Assembly (NCBI GenBank): GCA_032622095.1
Contig: CP136061.1
Coordinates: 18,908,991-18,972,990 of the forward strand
Reading direction: 5' to 3'
Origin: Siphonodentalium dalli
Taxonomy: Eukaryota; Mollusca; Scaphopoda; Gadilida; Siphonodentaliidae
DNA: 64,000 bases
The notes beneath the pieces were generated by a model that did no database searches, was not told the origin of the DNA, and saw only the letters and a list, made by a program, of their open reading frames with translations. Within the stretch, counting starts at the first letter, position 1. Every line of letters begins with the position of its first letter. This document shows, one piece after another, positions 1 through 14,884 of this stretch. The translations under genes were made by a program, and so were the position numbers.

Positions 1-3000
1 TCATAGAGGAGCTGTCCATCAGTCCCACCAATGTTTTTATTATTTATTAATTCTTTTTATCATAGAGGAGCTGTCCATCAGTCCCAGTCCCACCAATGTT
101 TTCCTTATTCATTAATTCTTTTTATCATAGAGGAGCTGTCCATCAGTCCCACCAATGTTTTTATTATTCATTAATTCTTTTTATAATAGAGGAGCTGTCC
201 ATCAGTCCCACCAATGTTTTTATTATTTATTAATTCTTTTTATCATAGAGGAGCTGTCCATCAGTCCCACCAATGTTTTTATTATTCATTAATTCTTTTT
301 ATCATAGAGGAGCTGTCCATCAGTCCCACCAATGTTTTTATTATTTATTAATTCTTTTTATCATAGAGGAGCTGTCCATCAGTCCCAGTCCCACCAATGT
401 TTTCCTTATTCATTAATTCTTTTTATCATAGAGGAGCTGTCCATCAGTCCCAGTCCCACCAACGTTTTCCTTATTCATTAATTCTTTTTATCATAGAGGA
501 GCTGTCCATCAGTCCCACCAATGTTTTTTATTATTCATTAATTCTTTTTATCATAGAGGAGCTGTCCATCAGTCCCAGTCCCACCAATGTTTTCCTTATT
601 CATTAATTCTTTTTATCATAGAGGAGCTGTCCATCAGTCCCACCAATGTTTTTATTATTCATTAATTCTTTTTATCATAGAGGAGCTGTCCATCAGTCCC
701 ACCAATGTTTTTATTATTCATTAATTCTTTTTATCATAGAGGAGCTGTCCATCAGTCCCACCAATGTTTTTATTATTCATTAATTCTTTTTATCATAGAG
801 GAGCTGTCCATCAGTCCCACCAATGTTTTCCTTATTCATTAATTCTTTTTATCATAGAGGAGCTGTCCATCAGTCCCACCAATGTTTTTTATTATTTATT
901 AATTCTTTTTATCATAGAGGAGCTGTCCATCAGTCCCACCAATGTTTTCCTTATTCATTAATTCTTTTTATCATAGAGGAGCTGTCCATCAGTCCCACCA
1001 ATGTTTTTATTATTCATTAATTCTTTTTATCATAGAGGAGCTGTCCATCAGTCCCACCAATGTTTTTATTATTCATTAATTCTTTTTATCATAGAGGAGC
1101 TGTCCATCAGTCCCACCAATGTTTTTATTATTCATTAATTCTTTTTATCATAGAGGAGCTGTCCATCAGTCCCACCAATGTTTTTTATTATTTATTAATT
1201 CTTTTTATCATAGAGGAGCTGTCCATCAGTCCCACCAATGTTTTCCTTATTCATTAATTCTTTTTATCATAGAGGAGCTGTCCATCAGTCCCACCAATGT
1301 TTGTTATTATTCATTAATTCTTTTTATCATAGAGGAGCTGTCCATCAGTCCCACCAATGTTTTTATTATTCATTAATTCTTTTTATCATAGAGGAGCTGT
1401 CCATCAGTCCCACCAATGTTTTTATTATTCATTAATTCTTTTTATCATAGAGGAGCTGTCCATCAGTCCCACCAATGTTTTCCTTATTCATTAATTCTTT
1501 TTATCATAGAGGAGCTGTCCATCAGTCCCACCAATGTTTTTATTATTTATTAATTCTTTTTATCATAGAGGAGCTGTCCATCAGTCCCACCAATGTTTTC
1601 CTTATTCATTAATTCTTTTTATCATAGAGGAGCTGTCCATCAGTCCCACCAATGTTTTTATTATTCATTAATTCTTTTTATCATAGAGGAGCTGTCCATC
1701 AGTCCCACCAATGTTTTCCTTATTCATTAATTCTTTTTATCATAGAGGAGCTGTCCATCAGTCCCACCAATGTTTGTTATTATTCATTAATTCTTTTTAT
1801 CATAGAGGAGCTGTCCATCAGTCCCACCAATGTTTTTATTATTCATTAATTCTTTTTATTATAGAGGAGCTGTCCATCAGTCCCACCAATGTTTTTATTA
1901 TTCATTAATTCTTTTTATCATAGAGGAGCTGTCCATCAGTCCCACCAATGTTTTCCTTATTCATTAATTCTTTTTATCATAGAGGAGCTGTCCATCAGTC
2001 CCACCAATGTTTTTATTATTTATTAATTCTTTTTATCATAGAGGAGCTGTCCATCAGTCCCACCAATGTTTTCCTTATTCATTAATTCTTTTTATCATAG
2101 AGGAGCTGTCCATCAGTCCCACCAATGTTTTTATTATTCATTAATTCTTTTTATCATAGAGGAGCTGTCCATCAGTCCCAGTCCCACCAATGTTTTTATT
2201 ATTCATTAATTCTTTTTATCATAGAGGAGCTGTCCATCAGTCCCACCAATGTTTTTATTATTCATTAATTCTTTTTATCATAGAGGAGCTGTCCATCAGT
2301 CCCACCAATGTTTTCCTTATTCATTAATTCTTTTTATCATAGAGGAGCTGTCCATCAGTCCCACCAATGTTTTTATTATTTATTAATTCTTTTTATCATA
2401 GAGGAGCTGTCCATCAGTCCCACCAATGTTTTTATTATTTATTAATTCTTTTTATCATAGAGGAGCTGTCCATCAGTCCCACCAATGTTTTTATTATTCA
2501 TTAATTCTTTTTATCATAGAGGAGCTGTCCATCAGTCCCACCAATGTTTTCCTTATTCATTAATTCTTTTTATCATAGAGGAGCTGTCCACCAGTCCCAC
2601 CAATGTTTTTATTATTCATTAATTCTTTTTATCATAGAGGAGCTGTCCATCAGTCCCACCAATGTTTTTATTATTTATTAATTCTTTTTATCATAGAGGA
2701 GCTGTCCATCAGTCCCACCAATGTTTTCCTTATTCATTAATTCTTTTTATCATAGAGGAGCTGTCCATCAGTCCCAGTCCCACCAATGTTTTTATTATTC
2801 ATTAATTCTTTTTATCATAGAGGAGCTGTCCATCCGTCCCAGTCCCACCAATGTTTTCCTTATTCATTAATTCTTTTTATCATAGAGGAGCTGTCCATCA
2901 GTCCCACCAATGTTTTTATTATTCATTAACTCTTTTTATCATAGAGGAGCTGTCCATCAGTCCCACCAATGTTTTCCTTATTCATTAATTCTTTTTATCA

Positions 3001-6000
3001 TAGAGGAGCTGTCCATCAGTCCCAGTCCCACCAATGTTTTTATTATTCATTAATTCTTTTTATCATAGAGGAGCTGTCCATCCGTCCCAGTCCCACCAAT
3101 GTTTTCCTTATTCATTAATTCTTTTTATCATAGAGGAGCTGTCCATCAGTCCCACCAATGTTTTTATTATTCATTAATTCTTTTTATCATAGAGGAGCTG
3201 TCCATCAGTCCCACCAATGTTTTCCTTATTCATTAATTCTTTTTATCATAGAGGAGCTGTCCATCAGTCCCACCAATGTTTCCTTATTTATTAATTCTTT
3301 TTATCATAGAGGAGCTGTCCATCAGTCCCACCAATGTTTTTATTATTCATTAATTCTTTTTATCATAGAGGAGCTGTCCATCAGTCCCACCAATGTTTTC
3401 CTTATTCATTAATTCTTTTTATCATAGAGGAGCTGTCCACCAGTCCCACCAATGTTTTTATTATTCATTAATTCTTTTTATCATAGAGGAGCTGTCCATC
3501 AGTCCCACCAATGTTTTTATTATTCATTAATTCTTTTTATCATAGAGGAGCTGTCCACCAGTCCCACCAATGTTTTTATTATTCATTAATTCTTTTTATC
3601 ATAGAGGAGCTGTCCATCAGTCCCACCAATGTTTTCCTTATTCATTAATTCTTTTTATCATAGAGGAGCTGTCCATCAGTCCCACCAATGTTTGTTATTA
3701 TTCATTAATTCTTTTTATCATAGAGGAGCTGTCCATCAGTCCCACCAATGTTTTCCTTATTCATTAATTCTTTTTATCATAGAGGAGCTGTCCATCAGTC
3801 CCACCAATGTTTTTATTATTCATTAATTCTTTTTATCATAGAGGAGCTGTCCATCAGTCCCACCAATGTTTTCCTTATTCATTAATTCTTTTTATCATAG
3901 AGGAGCTGTCCATCAGTCCCACCAATGTTTTTATTATTCATTAATTCTTTTTATCATAGAGGAGCTGTCCATCAGTCCCACCAATGTTTTCCTTATTCAT
4001 TAATTCTTTTTATCATAGAGGAGCTGTCCATCAGTCCCACCAATGTTTTTATTATTCATTAATTCTTTTTATCATAGAGGAGCTGTCCATCAGTCCCACC
4101 AATGTTTTCCTTATTCATTAATTCTTTTTATCATAGAGGAGCTGTCCATCAGTCCCACCAATGTTTGTTATTATTCATTAATTCTTTTTATCATAGAGGA
4201 GCTGTCCATCAGTCCCACCAATGTTTTCCTTATTCATTAATTCTTTTTATCATAGAGGAGCTGTCCATCAGTCCCACCAATGTTTTTATTATTCATTAAT
4301 TCTTTTTATCATAGAGGAGCTGTCCATCAGTCCCACCAATGTTTTCCTTATTCATTAATTATTTTTATCATAGAGGAGCTGTCCATCAGTCCCACCAATG
4401 TTTTTATTATTCATTAATTCTTTTTATCATAGAGGAGCTGTCCATCAGTCCCACCAATGTTTTCCTTATTCATTAATTCTTTTTATCATAGAGGAGCTGT
4501 CCATCAGTCCCACCAATGTTTTTATTATTCATTAATTCTTTTTATCATAGAGGAGCTGTCCATCAGTCCCACCAATGTTTTCCTTATTCATTAATTCTTT
4601 TTATCATAGAGGAGCTGTCCACCAGTCCCACCAATGTTTTTATTATTCATTAATTCTTTTTATCATAGAGGAGCTGTCCATCAGTCCCACCAATGTTTTT
4701 ATTATTCATTAATTCTTTTTATCATAGAGGAGCTGTCCATCAGTCCCACCAATGTTTTCCTTATTCATTAATTCTTTTTATCATAGAGGAGCTGTCCACC
4801 AGTCCCACCAATGTTTTTATTATTCATTAATTCTTTTTATCATAGAGGAGCTGTCCATCAGTCCCACCAATGTTTTTATTATTCATTAATTCTTTTTATC
4901 ATAGAGGAGCTGTCCACCAGTCCCACCAATGTTTTTATTATTCATTAATTCTTTTTATCATAGAGGAGCTGTCCATCAGTCCCACCAATGTTTTCCTTAT
5001 TCATTAATTCTTTTTATCATAGAGGAGCTGTCCATCAGTCCCACCAATGTTTGTTATTATTCATTAATTCTTTTTATCATAGAGGAGCTGTCCATCAGTC
5101 CCACCAATGTTTTTATTATTCATTAATTCTTTTTATCATAGAGGAGCTGTCCATCAGTCCCACCAATGTTTGTTATTATTCATTAATTCTTTTTATCATA
5201 GAGGAGCTGTCCATCAGTCCCACCAATGTTTTCCTTATTCATTAATTCTTTTTATCATAGAGGAGCTGTCCATCAGTCCCACCAATGTTTTTATTATTCA
5301 TTAATTCTTTTTATCATAGAGGAGCTGTCCATCAGTCCCACCAATGTTTTTATTATTCATTAATTCTTTTTATCATAGAGGAGCTGTCCATCAGTCCCAC
5401 CAATGTTTTTATTCATTAATTCTTTTTATCATAGAGGAGCTGTCCATCAGTCCCACCAATGTTTTTATCATAGAGGAGCTGTCCATCAGTCCCAGTCCCA
5501 CCAATGTTTTCCTTATTCATTAATTCTTTTTATCATAGAGGAGCTGTCCATCAGTCCCACCAATGTTTTTATTCATTAATTCTTTTTATCATAGAGGAGC
5601 TGTCCATCAGTCCCACCAATGTTTTTATTATTCATTAATTCTTTTTATCATAGAGGAGCTGTCCATCAGTCCCAGTCCCACCAATGTTTTTATTATTTAT
5701 TAATTCTTTTTATCATAGAGGAGCTGTCCATCAGTCCCACCAATGTTTTTATTCATTAATTCTTTTTATCATAGAGGAGCTGTCCATCAGTCCCAGTCCC
5801 ACCAATGTTTTCCTTATTCATTAATTCTTTTTATCATAGAGGAGCTGTCCATCAGTCCCACCAATGTTTTTATTCATTAATTCTTTTTATCATAGAGGAG
5901 CTGTCCATCAGTCCCACCAATGTTTTTATTATTCATTAATTCTTTTTATCATAGAGGAGCTGTCCATCAGTCCCAGTCCCACCAATGTTTTTATTATTTA

Positions 6001-9000
6001 TTAATTCTTTTTATCATAGAGGAGCTGTCCATCAGTCCCACCAATGTTTTCCTTATTCATTAATTCTTTTTATCATAGAGGAGCTGTCCATCAGTCCCAC
6101 CAATGTTTTTATTCATTAATTCTTTTTATCATAGAGGAGCTGTCCATCAGTCCCACCAATGTTTTTATTATTCATTAATTCTTTTTATCATAGAGGAGCT
6201 GTCCATCAGTCCCAGTCCCACCAATGTTTTCCTTATTCATTAATTCTTTTTATCATAGAGGAGCTGTCCATCAGTCCCACCAATGTTTTTATTCATTAAT
6301 TCTTTTTATCATAGAGGAGCTGTCCATCAGTCCCACCAATGTTTTTATTATTCATTAATTCTTTTTATCATAGAGGAGCTGTCCATCAGTCCCAGTCCCA
6401 CCAATGTTTTCCTTATTCATTAATTCTTTTTATCATAGAGGAGCTGTCCATCAGTCCCACCAATGTTTTTATTCATTAATTCTTTTTATCATAGAGGAGC
6501 TGTCCATCAGTCCCACCAATGTTTTTATTATTCATTAATTCTTTTTATCATAGAGGAGCTGTCCATCAGTCCCAGTCCCACCAATGTTTTTATTATTCAT
6601 TAATTCTTTTTATCATAGAGGAGCTGTCCATCAGTCCCACCAATGTTTTTATTATTCATTAATTCTTTTTATCATAGAGGAGCTGTCCATCAGTCCCACC
6701 AATGTTTTCCTTATTCATTAATTCTTTTTATCATAGAGGAGCTGTCCATCAGTCCCACCAATGTTTTTATTATTTATTAATTCTTTTTATCATAGAGGAG
6801 CTGTCCATCAGTCCCACCAATGTTTTTATTATTTATTAATTCTTTTTATCATAGAGGAGCTGTCCATCAGTCCCACCAATGTTTTTATTATTTATTAATT
6901 CTTTTTATCATAGAGGAGCTGTCCATCAGTCCCACCAATGTTTTTATTATTTATTAATTCTTTTTATCATAGAGGAGCTGTCCATCAGTCCCACCAATGT
7001 TTTTATTATTCATTAATTCTTTTTATCATATAGGAGCTGTCCATCAGTCCCAGTCCCACCAATGTTTTTATTATTTATTAATTCTTTTTATCATAGAGGA
7101 GCTGTCCATCAGTCCCACCAATGTTTTTATTATTTATTAATTCTTTTTATCATAGAGGAGCTGTCCATCAGTCCCACCAATGTTTTCCTTATTCATTAAT
7201 TCTTTTTATCATAGAGGAGCTGTCCATCAGTCCCACCAATGTTTTTATTATTTATTAATTCTTTTTATCATAGAGGAGCTGTCCATCAGTCCCACCAATG
7301 TTTTTATTATTTATTAATTCTTTTTATCATAGAGGAGCTGTCCATCAGTCCCACCAATGTTTTTATTATTCATTAATTCTTTTTATCATAGAGGAGCTGT
7401 CCATCAGTCCCACCAATGTTTTTATTATTCATTAATTCTTTTTATCATAGAGGAGCTGTCCACCAGTCCCACCAATGTTTTTATTATTTATTAATTCTTT
7501 TTATCATAGAGGAGCTGTCCATCAGTCCCACCAATGTTTTTATTATTCATTAATTCTTTTTATCATAGAGGAGCTGTCCATCAGTCCCACCAATGTTTTT
7601 ATTATTTATTAATTCTTTTTATCATAGAGGAGCTGTCCATCAGTCCCACCAATGTTTTTATTATTCATTAATTCTTTTTATCATAGAGGAGCTGTCCATC
7701 AGTCCCACCAATGTTTTTATTATTTATTAATTCTTTTTATCATAGAGGAGCTGTCCATCAGTCCCACCAATGTTTTCCTTATTCATTAATTCTTTTTATC
7801 ATAGAGGAGCTGTCCATCAGTCCCACCAATGTTTTTATTATTTATTAATTCTTTTTATCATAGAGGAGCTGTCCATCAGTCCCACCAATGTTTTCCTTAT
7901 TCATTAATTCTTTTTATCATAGAGGAGCTGTCCATCAGTCCCACCAATGTTTTTATTATTCATTAATTCTTTTTATCATAGAGGAGCTGTCCACCAGTCC
8001 CACCAATGTTTTTATTATTCATTAATTCTTTTTATCATAGAGGAGCTGTCCATCAGTCCCACCAATGTTTTTATTATTTATTAATTCTTTTTATCATAGA
8101 GGAGCTGTCCATCAGTCCCACCAATGTTTTTATTATTTATTAATTCTTTTTATCATAGAGGAGCTGTCCATCAGTCCCACCAATGTTTTTATTATTCATT
8201 AATTCTTTTTATCATAGAGGAGCTGTCCATCAGTCCCACCAATGTTTTCCTTATTCATTAATTCTTTTTATCATAGAGGAGCTGTCCATCAGTCCCACCA
8301 ATGTTTTTTATTATTCATTAATTCTTTTTATCATAGAGGAGCTGTCCATCAGTCCCACCAATGTTTTTATTATTTATTAATTCTTTTTATCATAGAGGAG
8401 CTGTCCATCAGTCCCAGTCCCACCAATGTTTTTATTATTTATTAATTCTTTTTATCATAGAGGAGCTGTCCATCAGTCCCACCAATGTTTTTATTATTCA
8501 TTAATTCTTTTTATCATAGAGGAGCTGTCCATCAGTCCCACCAATGTTTTTATTATTCATTAATTCTTTTTATCATAGAGGAGCTGTCCATCAGTCCCAC
8601 CAATGTTTTTATTATTCATTAATTCTTTTTATCATAGAGGAGCTGTCCATCAGTCCCACCAATGTTTTTATTATTCATTAATTCTTTTTATCATAGAGGA
8701 GCTGTCCATCAGTCCCAGTCCCACCAATGTTTTTTATTATTCATTAATTCTTTTTATCATAGAGGAGCTGTCCATCAGTCCCACCAATGTTTTTATTATT
8801 CATTAATTCTTTTTATCATAGAGGAGCTGTCCATCAGTCCCAGTCCCACCAATGTTTTTATTATTCATTAATTCTTTTTATCATAGAGGAGCTGTCCATC
8901 AGTCCCACCAATGTTTTCCTTATTCATTAATTCTTTTTATCATAGAGGAGCTGTCCATCAGTCCCACCAATGTTTTTATTATTTATTAATTCTTTTTATC

Positions 9001-12000
9001 ATAGAGGAGCTGTCCATCAGTCCCACCAATGTTTTTATTATTCATTAATTCTTTTTATCATAGAGGAGCTGTCCATCAGTCCCACCAATGTTTTTTATTA
9101 TTCATTAATTCTTTTTATCATAGAGGAGCTGTCCATCAGTCCCACCAATGTTTTTATTATTCATTAATTCTTTTTATCATAGAGGAGCTGTCCATCAGTC
9201 CCACCAATGTTTTCCTTATTCATTAATTCTTTTTATCATAGAGGAGCTGTCCATCAGTCCCACCAATGTTTTTATTATTCATTAATTCTTTTTATCATAG
9301 AGGAGCTGTCCACCAGTCCCACCAATGTTTTCCTTATTCATTAATTCTTTTTATCATAGAGGAGCTGTCCATCAGTCCCACCAATGTTTTTATTATTCAT
9401 TAATTCTTTTTATCATAGAGGAGCTGTCCATCAGTCCCAGTCCCACCAATGTTTTTATTATTCATTAATTCTTTTTATCATAGAGGAGCTGTCCATCAGT
9501 CCCACCAATGTTTTCCTTATTCATTAATTCTTTTTATCATAGAGGAGCTGTCCATCAGTCCCACCAATGTTTTTATTATTTATTAATTCTTTTTATCATA
9601 GAGGAGCTGTCCATCAGTCCCACCAATGTTTTTATTATTCATTAATTCTTTTTATCATAGAGGAGCTGTCCATCAGTCCCACCAATGTTTTTTATTATTC
9701 ATTAATTCTTTTTATCATAGAGGAGCTGTCCATCAGTCCCACCAATGTTTTTATTATTCATTAATTCTTTTTATCATAGAGGAGCTGTCCACCAGTCCCA
9801 CCAATGTTTTCCTTATTCATTAATTCTTTTTATCATAGAGGAGCTGTCCATCAGTCCCACCAATGTTTTTATTATTCATTAATTCTTTTTATCATAGAGG
9901 AGCTGTCCATCAGTCCCACCAATGTTTTTATTATTTATTAATTCTTTTTATCATAGAGGAGCTGTCCATCAGTCCCACCAATGTTTTTATTATTCATTAA
10001 TTCTTTTTATCATAGAGGAGCTGTCCATCAGTCCCACCAATGTTTTTATTATTTATTAATTCTTTTTATCATAGAGGAGCTGTCCATCAGTCCCACCAAT
10101 GTTTTTATTATTCATTAATTCTTTTTATCATAGAGGAGCTGTCCATCAGTCCCACCAATGTTTTTTATTATTCATTAATTCTTTTTATCATAGAGGAGCT
10201 GTCCATCAGTCCCACCAATGTTTTTATTATTCATTAATTCTTTTTATCATAGAGGAGCTGTCCATCAGTCCCACCAATGTTTTCCTTATTCATTAATTCT
10301 TTTTATCATAGAGGAGCTGTCCATCAGTCCCAGTCCCACCAATGTTTTTATTATTCATTAATTCTTTTTATCATAGAGGAGCTGTCCATCAGTCCCACCA
10401 ATGTTTTTTATTATTCATTAATTCTTTTTATCATAGAGGAGCTGTCCATCAGTCCCACCAATGTTTTTATTATTTATTAATTCTTTTTATCATAGAGGAG
10501 CTGTCCATCAGTCCCACCAATGTTTTTATTATTCATTAATTCTTTTTATCATAGAGGAGCTGTCCATCAGTCCCAGTCCCACCAATGTTTTTATTATTCA
10601 TTAATTCTTTTTATCATAGAGGAGCTGTCCATCAGTCCCACCAATGTTTTTATTATTCATTAATTCTTTTTATCATAGAGGAGCTGTCCATCAGTCCCAC
10701 CAATGTTTTTTATTATTCATTAATTCTTTTTATCATAGAGGAGCTGTCCATCAGTCCCAGTCCCACCAATGTTTTTATTATTCATTAATTCTTTTTATCA
10801 TAGAGGAGCTGTCCATCAGTCCCACCAATGTTTTTATTATTCATTAATTCTTTTTATCATAGAGGAGCTGTCCATCAGTCCCACCAATGTTTTTATTATT
10901 CATTAATTCTTTTTATCATAGAGGAGCTGTCCATCAGTCCCAGTCCCACCAATGTTTTTATTATTCATTAATTCTTTTTATCATAGAGGAGCTGTCCATC
11001 AGTCCCAGTCCCACCAATGTTTTTATTATTCATTAATTCTTTTTATCATAGAGGAGCTGTCCATCAGTCCCACCAATGTTTTTTATTATTCATTAATTCT
11101 TTTTATCATAGAGGAGCTGTCCATCAGTCCCACCAATGTTTTTATTATTCATTAATTCTTTTTATCATAGAGGAGCTGTCCATCAGTCCCACCAATGTTT
11201 TTTATTATTCATTAATTCTTTTTATCATAGAGGAGCTGTCCATCAGTCCCACCAATGTTTTTATTATTCATTAATTCTTTTTATCATAGAGGAGCTGTCC
11301 ATCAGTCCCACCAATGTTTTTATTATTCATTAATTCTTTTTATCATAGAGGAGCTGTCCATCAGTCCCACCAATGTTTTTTATTATTCATTAATTCTTTT
11401 TATCATAGAGGAGCTGTCCATCAGTCCCACCAATGTTTTCCTTATTCATTAATTCTTTTTATCATAGAGGAGCTGTCCATCAGTCCCACCAATGTTTTTA
11501 TTATTTATTAATTCTTTTTATCATAGAGGAGCTGTCCATCAGTCCCACCAATGTTTTTTATTATTCATTAATTCTTTTTATCATAGAGGAGCTGTCCATC
11601 AGTCCCAGTCCCACCAATGTTTTTATTATTCATTAATTCTTTTTATCATAGAGGAGCTGTCCATCAGTCCCACCAATGTTTTTATTATTCATTAATTCTT
11701 TTTATCATAGAGGAGCTGTCCATCAGTCCCACCAATGTTTTTATTATTCATTAATTCTTTTTATCATAGAGGAGCTGTCCATCAGTCCCACCAATGTTTT
11801 TTATTATTCATTAATTCTTTTTATCATAGAGGAGCTGTCCATCAGTCCCACCAATGTTTTTATTATTCATTAATTCTTTTTATCATAGAGGAGCTGTCCA
11901 TCAGTCCCACCAATGTTTTTATTATTCATTAATTCTTTTTATCATAGAGGAGCTGTCCATCAGTCCCACCAATGTTTTTTATTATTCATTAATTCTTTTT

Positions 12001-13080
12001 ATCATAGAGGAGCTGTCCATCAGTCCCACCAATGTTTTTATTATTCATTAATTCTTTTTATCATAGAGGAGCTGTCCATCAGTCCCAGTCCCACCAATGT
12101 TTTTATTATTCATTAATTCTTTTTATCATAGAGGAGCTGTCCATCAGTCCCACCAATGTTTTTTATTATTCATTAATTCTTTTTATCATAGAGGAGCTGT
12201 CCATCAGTCCCAGTCCCACCAATGTTTTTATTATTCATTAATTCTTTTTATCATAGAGGAGCTGTCCATCAGTCCCACCAATGTTTTTATTATTCATTAA
12301 TTCTTTTTATCATAGAGGAGCTGTCCATCAGTCCCACCAATGTTTTTATTATTCATTAATTCTTTTTATCATAGAGGAGCTGTCCATCAGTCCCACCAAT
12401 GTTTTTATTATTCATTAATTCTTTTTATCATAGAGGAGCTGTCCATCAGTCCCACCAATGTTTTTATTATTCATTAATTCTTTTTATCATAGAGGAGCTG
12501 TCCATCAGTCCCACCAATGTTTTTATTATTCATTAATTCTTTTTATCATAGAGGAGCTGTCCATCAGTCCCACCAATGTTTTTATTATTCATTAATTCTT
12601 TTTATCATAGAGGAGCTGTCCATCAGTCCCACCAATGTTTTTATTATTCATTAATTCTTTTTATCATAGAGGAGCTGTCCATCAGTCCCACCAATGTTTT
12701 TATTATTCATTAATTCTTTTTATCATAGAGGAGCTGTCCATCAGTCCCACCAATGTTTTTATTATTTATTAATTCTTTTTATCATAGAGGAGCTGTCCAT
12801 CAGTCCCACCAATGTTTTTTATTATTCATTAATTCTTTTTATCATAGAGGAGCTGTCCATCAGTCCCAGTCCCACCAATGTTTTTATTATTCATTAATTC
12901 TTTTTATCATAGAGGAGCTGTCCATCAGTCCCAGTCCCACCAATGTTTTTATTATTCATTAATTCTTTTTATCATAGAGGAGCTGTCCATCAGTCCCACC
13001 AATGTTTTTATTATTTATTAATTCTTTTTATCATAGAGGAGCTGTCCATCAGTCCCACCAATGTTTTTTATTATTTTTAT
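1..13080. repeat. 13-kb minisatellite array, 59-bp monomer
   Basis: Head-to-tail copies of a 59-bp monomer (about 220) fill the stretch and continue past the left edge. Each monomer has a G+C-richer half starting CATAGAGGAGCTGTCC and an A+T-rich half ending AATTCTTTTTAT. Length variants are 56 bp (shorter T/A run), 60 bp (one extra T, or TTTG), 65 bp (a 6-bp AGTCCC duplication) and one 39-bp monomer near 5445-5485. Point variants recur in patterns, which shows higher-order repeats. The short open frames with repeating peptides (HRGAVHQSHQC and similar) come from the 59/60-bp phase and are not genes. The array ends in a degenerate monomer at about 13032-13080. It is either 5' flanking or intronic to CHCHD4. 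Confidence 0.98.
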
Positions 13081-13165
13081 GACAATCTTATTCTGTAAGA
13101 AGGCCTGCAGGTTTCAAAAATATGTGTAACCTATTTTTCGTTCGCCTGGTTTGTGCTTAGGTAAC

Positions 13166-14016
13166 TAGATCCCGAAGCCGCCATCGCACGCCGCCGCTGC
13201 CAGCCATATTGACCACAAGCCGCCGTCAGCCATATTATCTCTAACGCCAGCCACATAAAAAAATCTCCTCTGCCGGAATTTTAAAACGGCTGAGCCGTGT
13301 GCATGGGCTTATATGTCAAGCTCAACTGCACTGTGAATAGCAAAGAACTAAACCGCATTGCCTAATATTGGCATACATGCATGGACACGTCATGGTTGTG
13401 CTATTATCAGAACACCGGCCCCTTAATGTGGAATAGACTAAGCCAATGCATGCTTTCATACAACTGAATGGGTGCATCCATTCGGTATTGCAAGGGTTAA
13501 AGTATAAATTGTTTATATCGACACGACCCAGTCTCAGACAACACTGGCATTTGTCAATATATGCACATAACCTGTAGAAGAGAATAGGAAATAGTTTGAA
13601 ATATTACATATCATTACTATCGGATTCATCATGCAATGGTGCAAGATGCCAGTGATGATAGCAGTCTGAAGTCGACAGAAGTCCAAATGTAACTTATACT
13701 GATTAGATGGGGAAACTACATAGTACATCCATGCGGATTATATAATTTTTGCCATGGTGGAAAAGCCCAACATCAAAAGATTACGTGTGGTCTGGAATTC
13801 CACGGGTTCACCACAAATGCTAATACAAACGGGGTCAGTACCGGAGATTAGGAATATTTCGGAAATGAAAGTATGCTGATTGATAACGTCTCAGCTGGCT
13901 GAGCCGCCATATTTCGTCAACCACGAACGTCGGGACTGAGCCGGCTAAGCTAGTTAACCAGCCACGAAATCGGTCGAGCCAGTCGCGAAAACTATTTGTC
14001 GTGGCTTCGGGGTCTA
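13166..14016. mobile_element. non-autonomous hAT element, 851 bp
   Basis: The ends are inverted: TAGATCCCGAAGCC on the left and GGCTTCGGGGTCTA on the right, with one mismatch in 14. An identical 8-bp direct repeat, TAGGTAAC, flanks it at 13158-13165 and 14017-14024. An 8-bp duplication with short TIRs is the hAT signature. The interior has G+C-rich CCGCC and GCCAGCC motifs unlike the surrounding DNA and no transposase frame. It lies between the array and CHCHD4 exon 2. Confidence 0.85.
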
Positions 14017-14024
14017 TAGGTAAC

Positions 14025-14884
14025 CCATACCATGGGTTAGCAGAAGAGTTACACAACCTGTTATAATCACTACAATTGGTATTATTAATTAGATGGGCAA
14101 CTCACTGATCTACCGTAATAAATTTGAATATCTCATTTTGGGACTTGATTGAGCAAAAATTAAGGCGAGAATTAGTTATCGCGAGACCTGAATTTATAAA
14201 ACTTTGGGACGACCTGTTTTTCGTTGGCGGCTTTTTCATTTCAGATAACCTCCAAGCGAACTGAGCAGTCGTTCACCTCAAATTTGCAGGCCTGTGTAAG
14301 CAGGTCAATAAAGGTCAACTTAAACACCTGCAAATAGAACAGACATCTCCAATGCATGTTCTGTGACTGTCAGATGTGAAAACTTTGTATACGATATACC
14401 AGTACAATTTACACATTGGGCCTCAGATGTTGACACTTTACCCCAAAATGATCAAGTATGACACTTCTAAATACTGACAATAAAACACTAATATTCTGAA
14501 CTTTTGTGATAACACAATATATCAATTAGAATTAAAGTATAATTATGCTGAAACAACAAGATGGCCAGTGTCAATTAAAATTTCTCTATACTATTATAAC
14601 TGACAAGAGAATTTAAAATTTAAAATTATTATAGCAATGTGTTTTCATTTTATTATTTTTCTCTGAATTCTTATGGAAAAACTCAACAGACAAAAATCAC
14701 AATCAAGAAATAAGACTTGCTTACTTTTGTGAACGCTTATTTTTTCTATGATGTAATTCACTCCTGTTATCTTCCAAATATCCCCAAACTTTTTACATTG
14801 GGTAGGGAATATGTAAACAAAGATTTGAATAATAGCGGCCCCTGGTTCCATTATCAAATCCAACTTATTGATTTGTCATTGCAG
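14025..14884. other. CHCHD4 upstream or intronic DNA, no feature recognised
   Basis: A+T-rich DNA between the hAT element and the first recognised CHCHD4 exon. I searched it for a short coding exon starting like MSYC, as in CHCHD4 of other animals, and found none. The 3' end supplies the acceptor TTTGTCATTGCAG at 14872-14884. Confidence 0.5.

Noticed and set aside
397-12962. Dozens of 65-85 codon open frames in the array
   Set aside because: They repeat with the monomer and exist in shifting frames set by 59/60-bp lengths; no start context or protein family.
1-13080. CRISPR array
   Set aside because: No unique spacers between repeats; neighbouring units are identical throughout and the DNA is from an animal.
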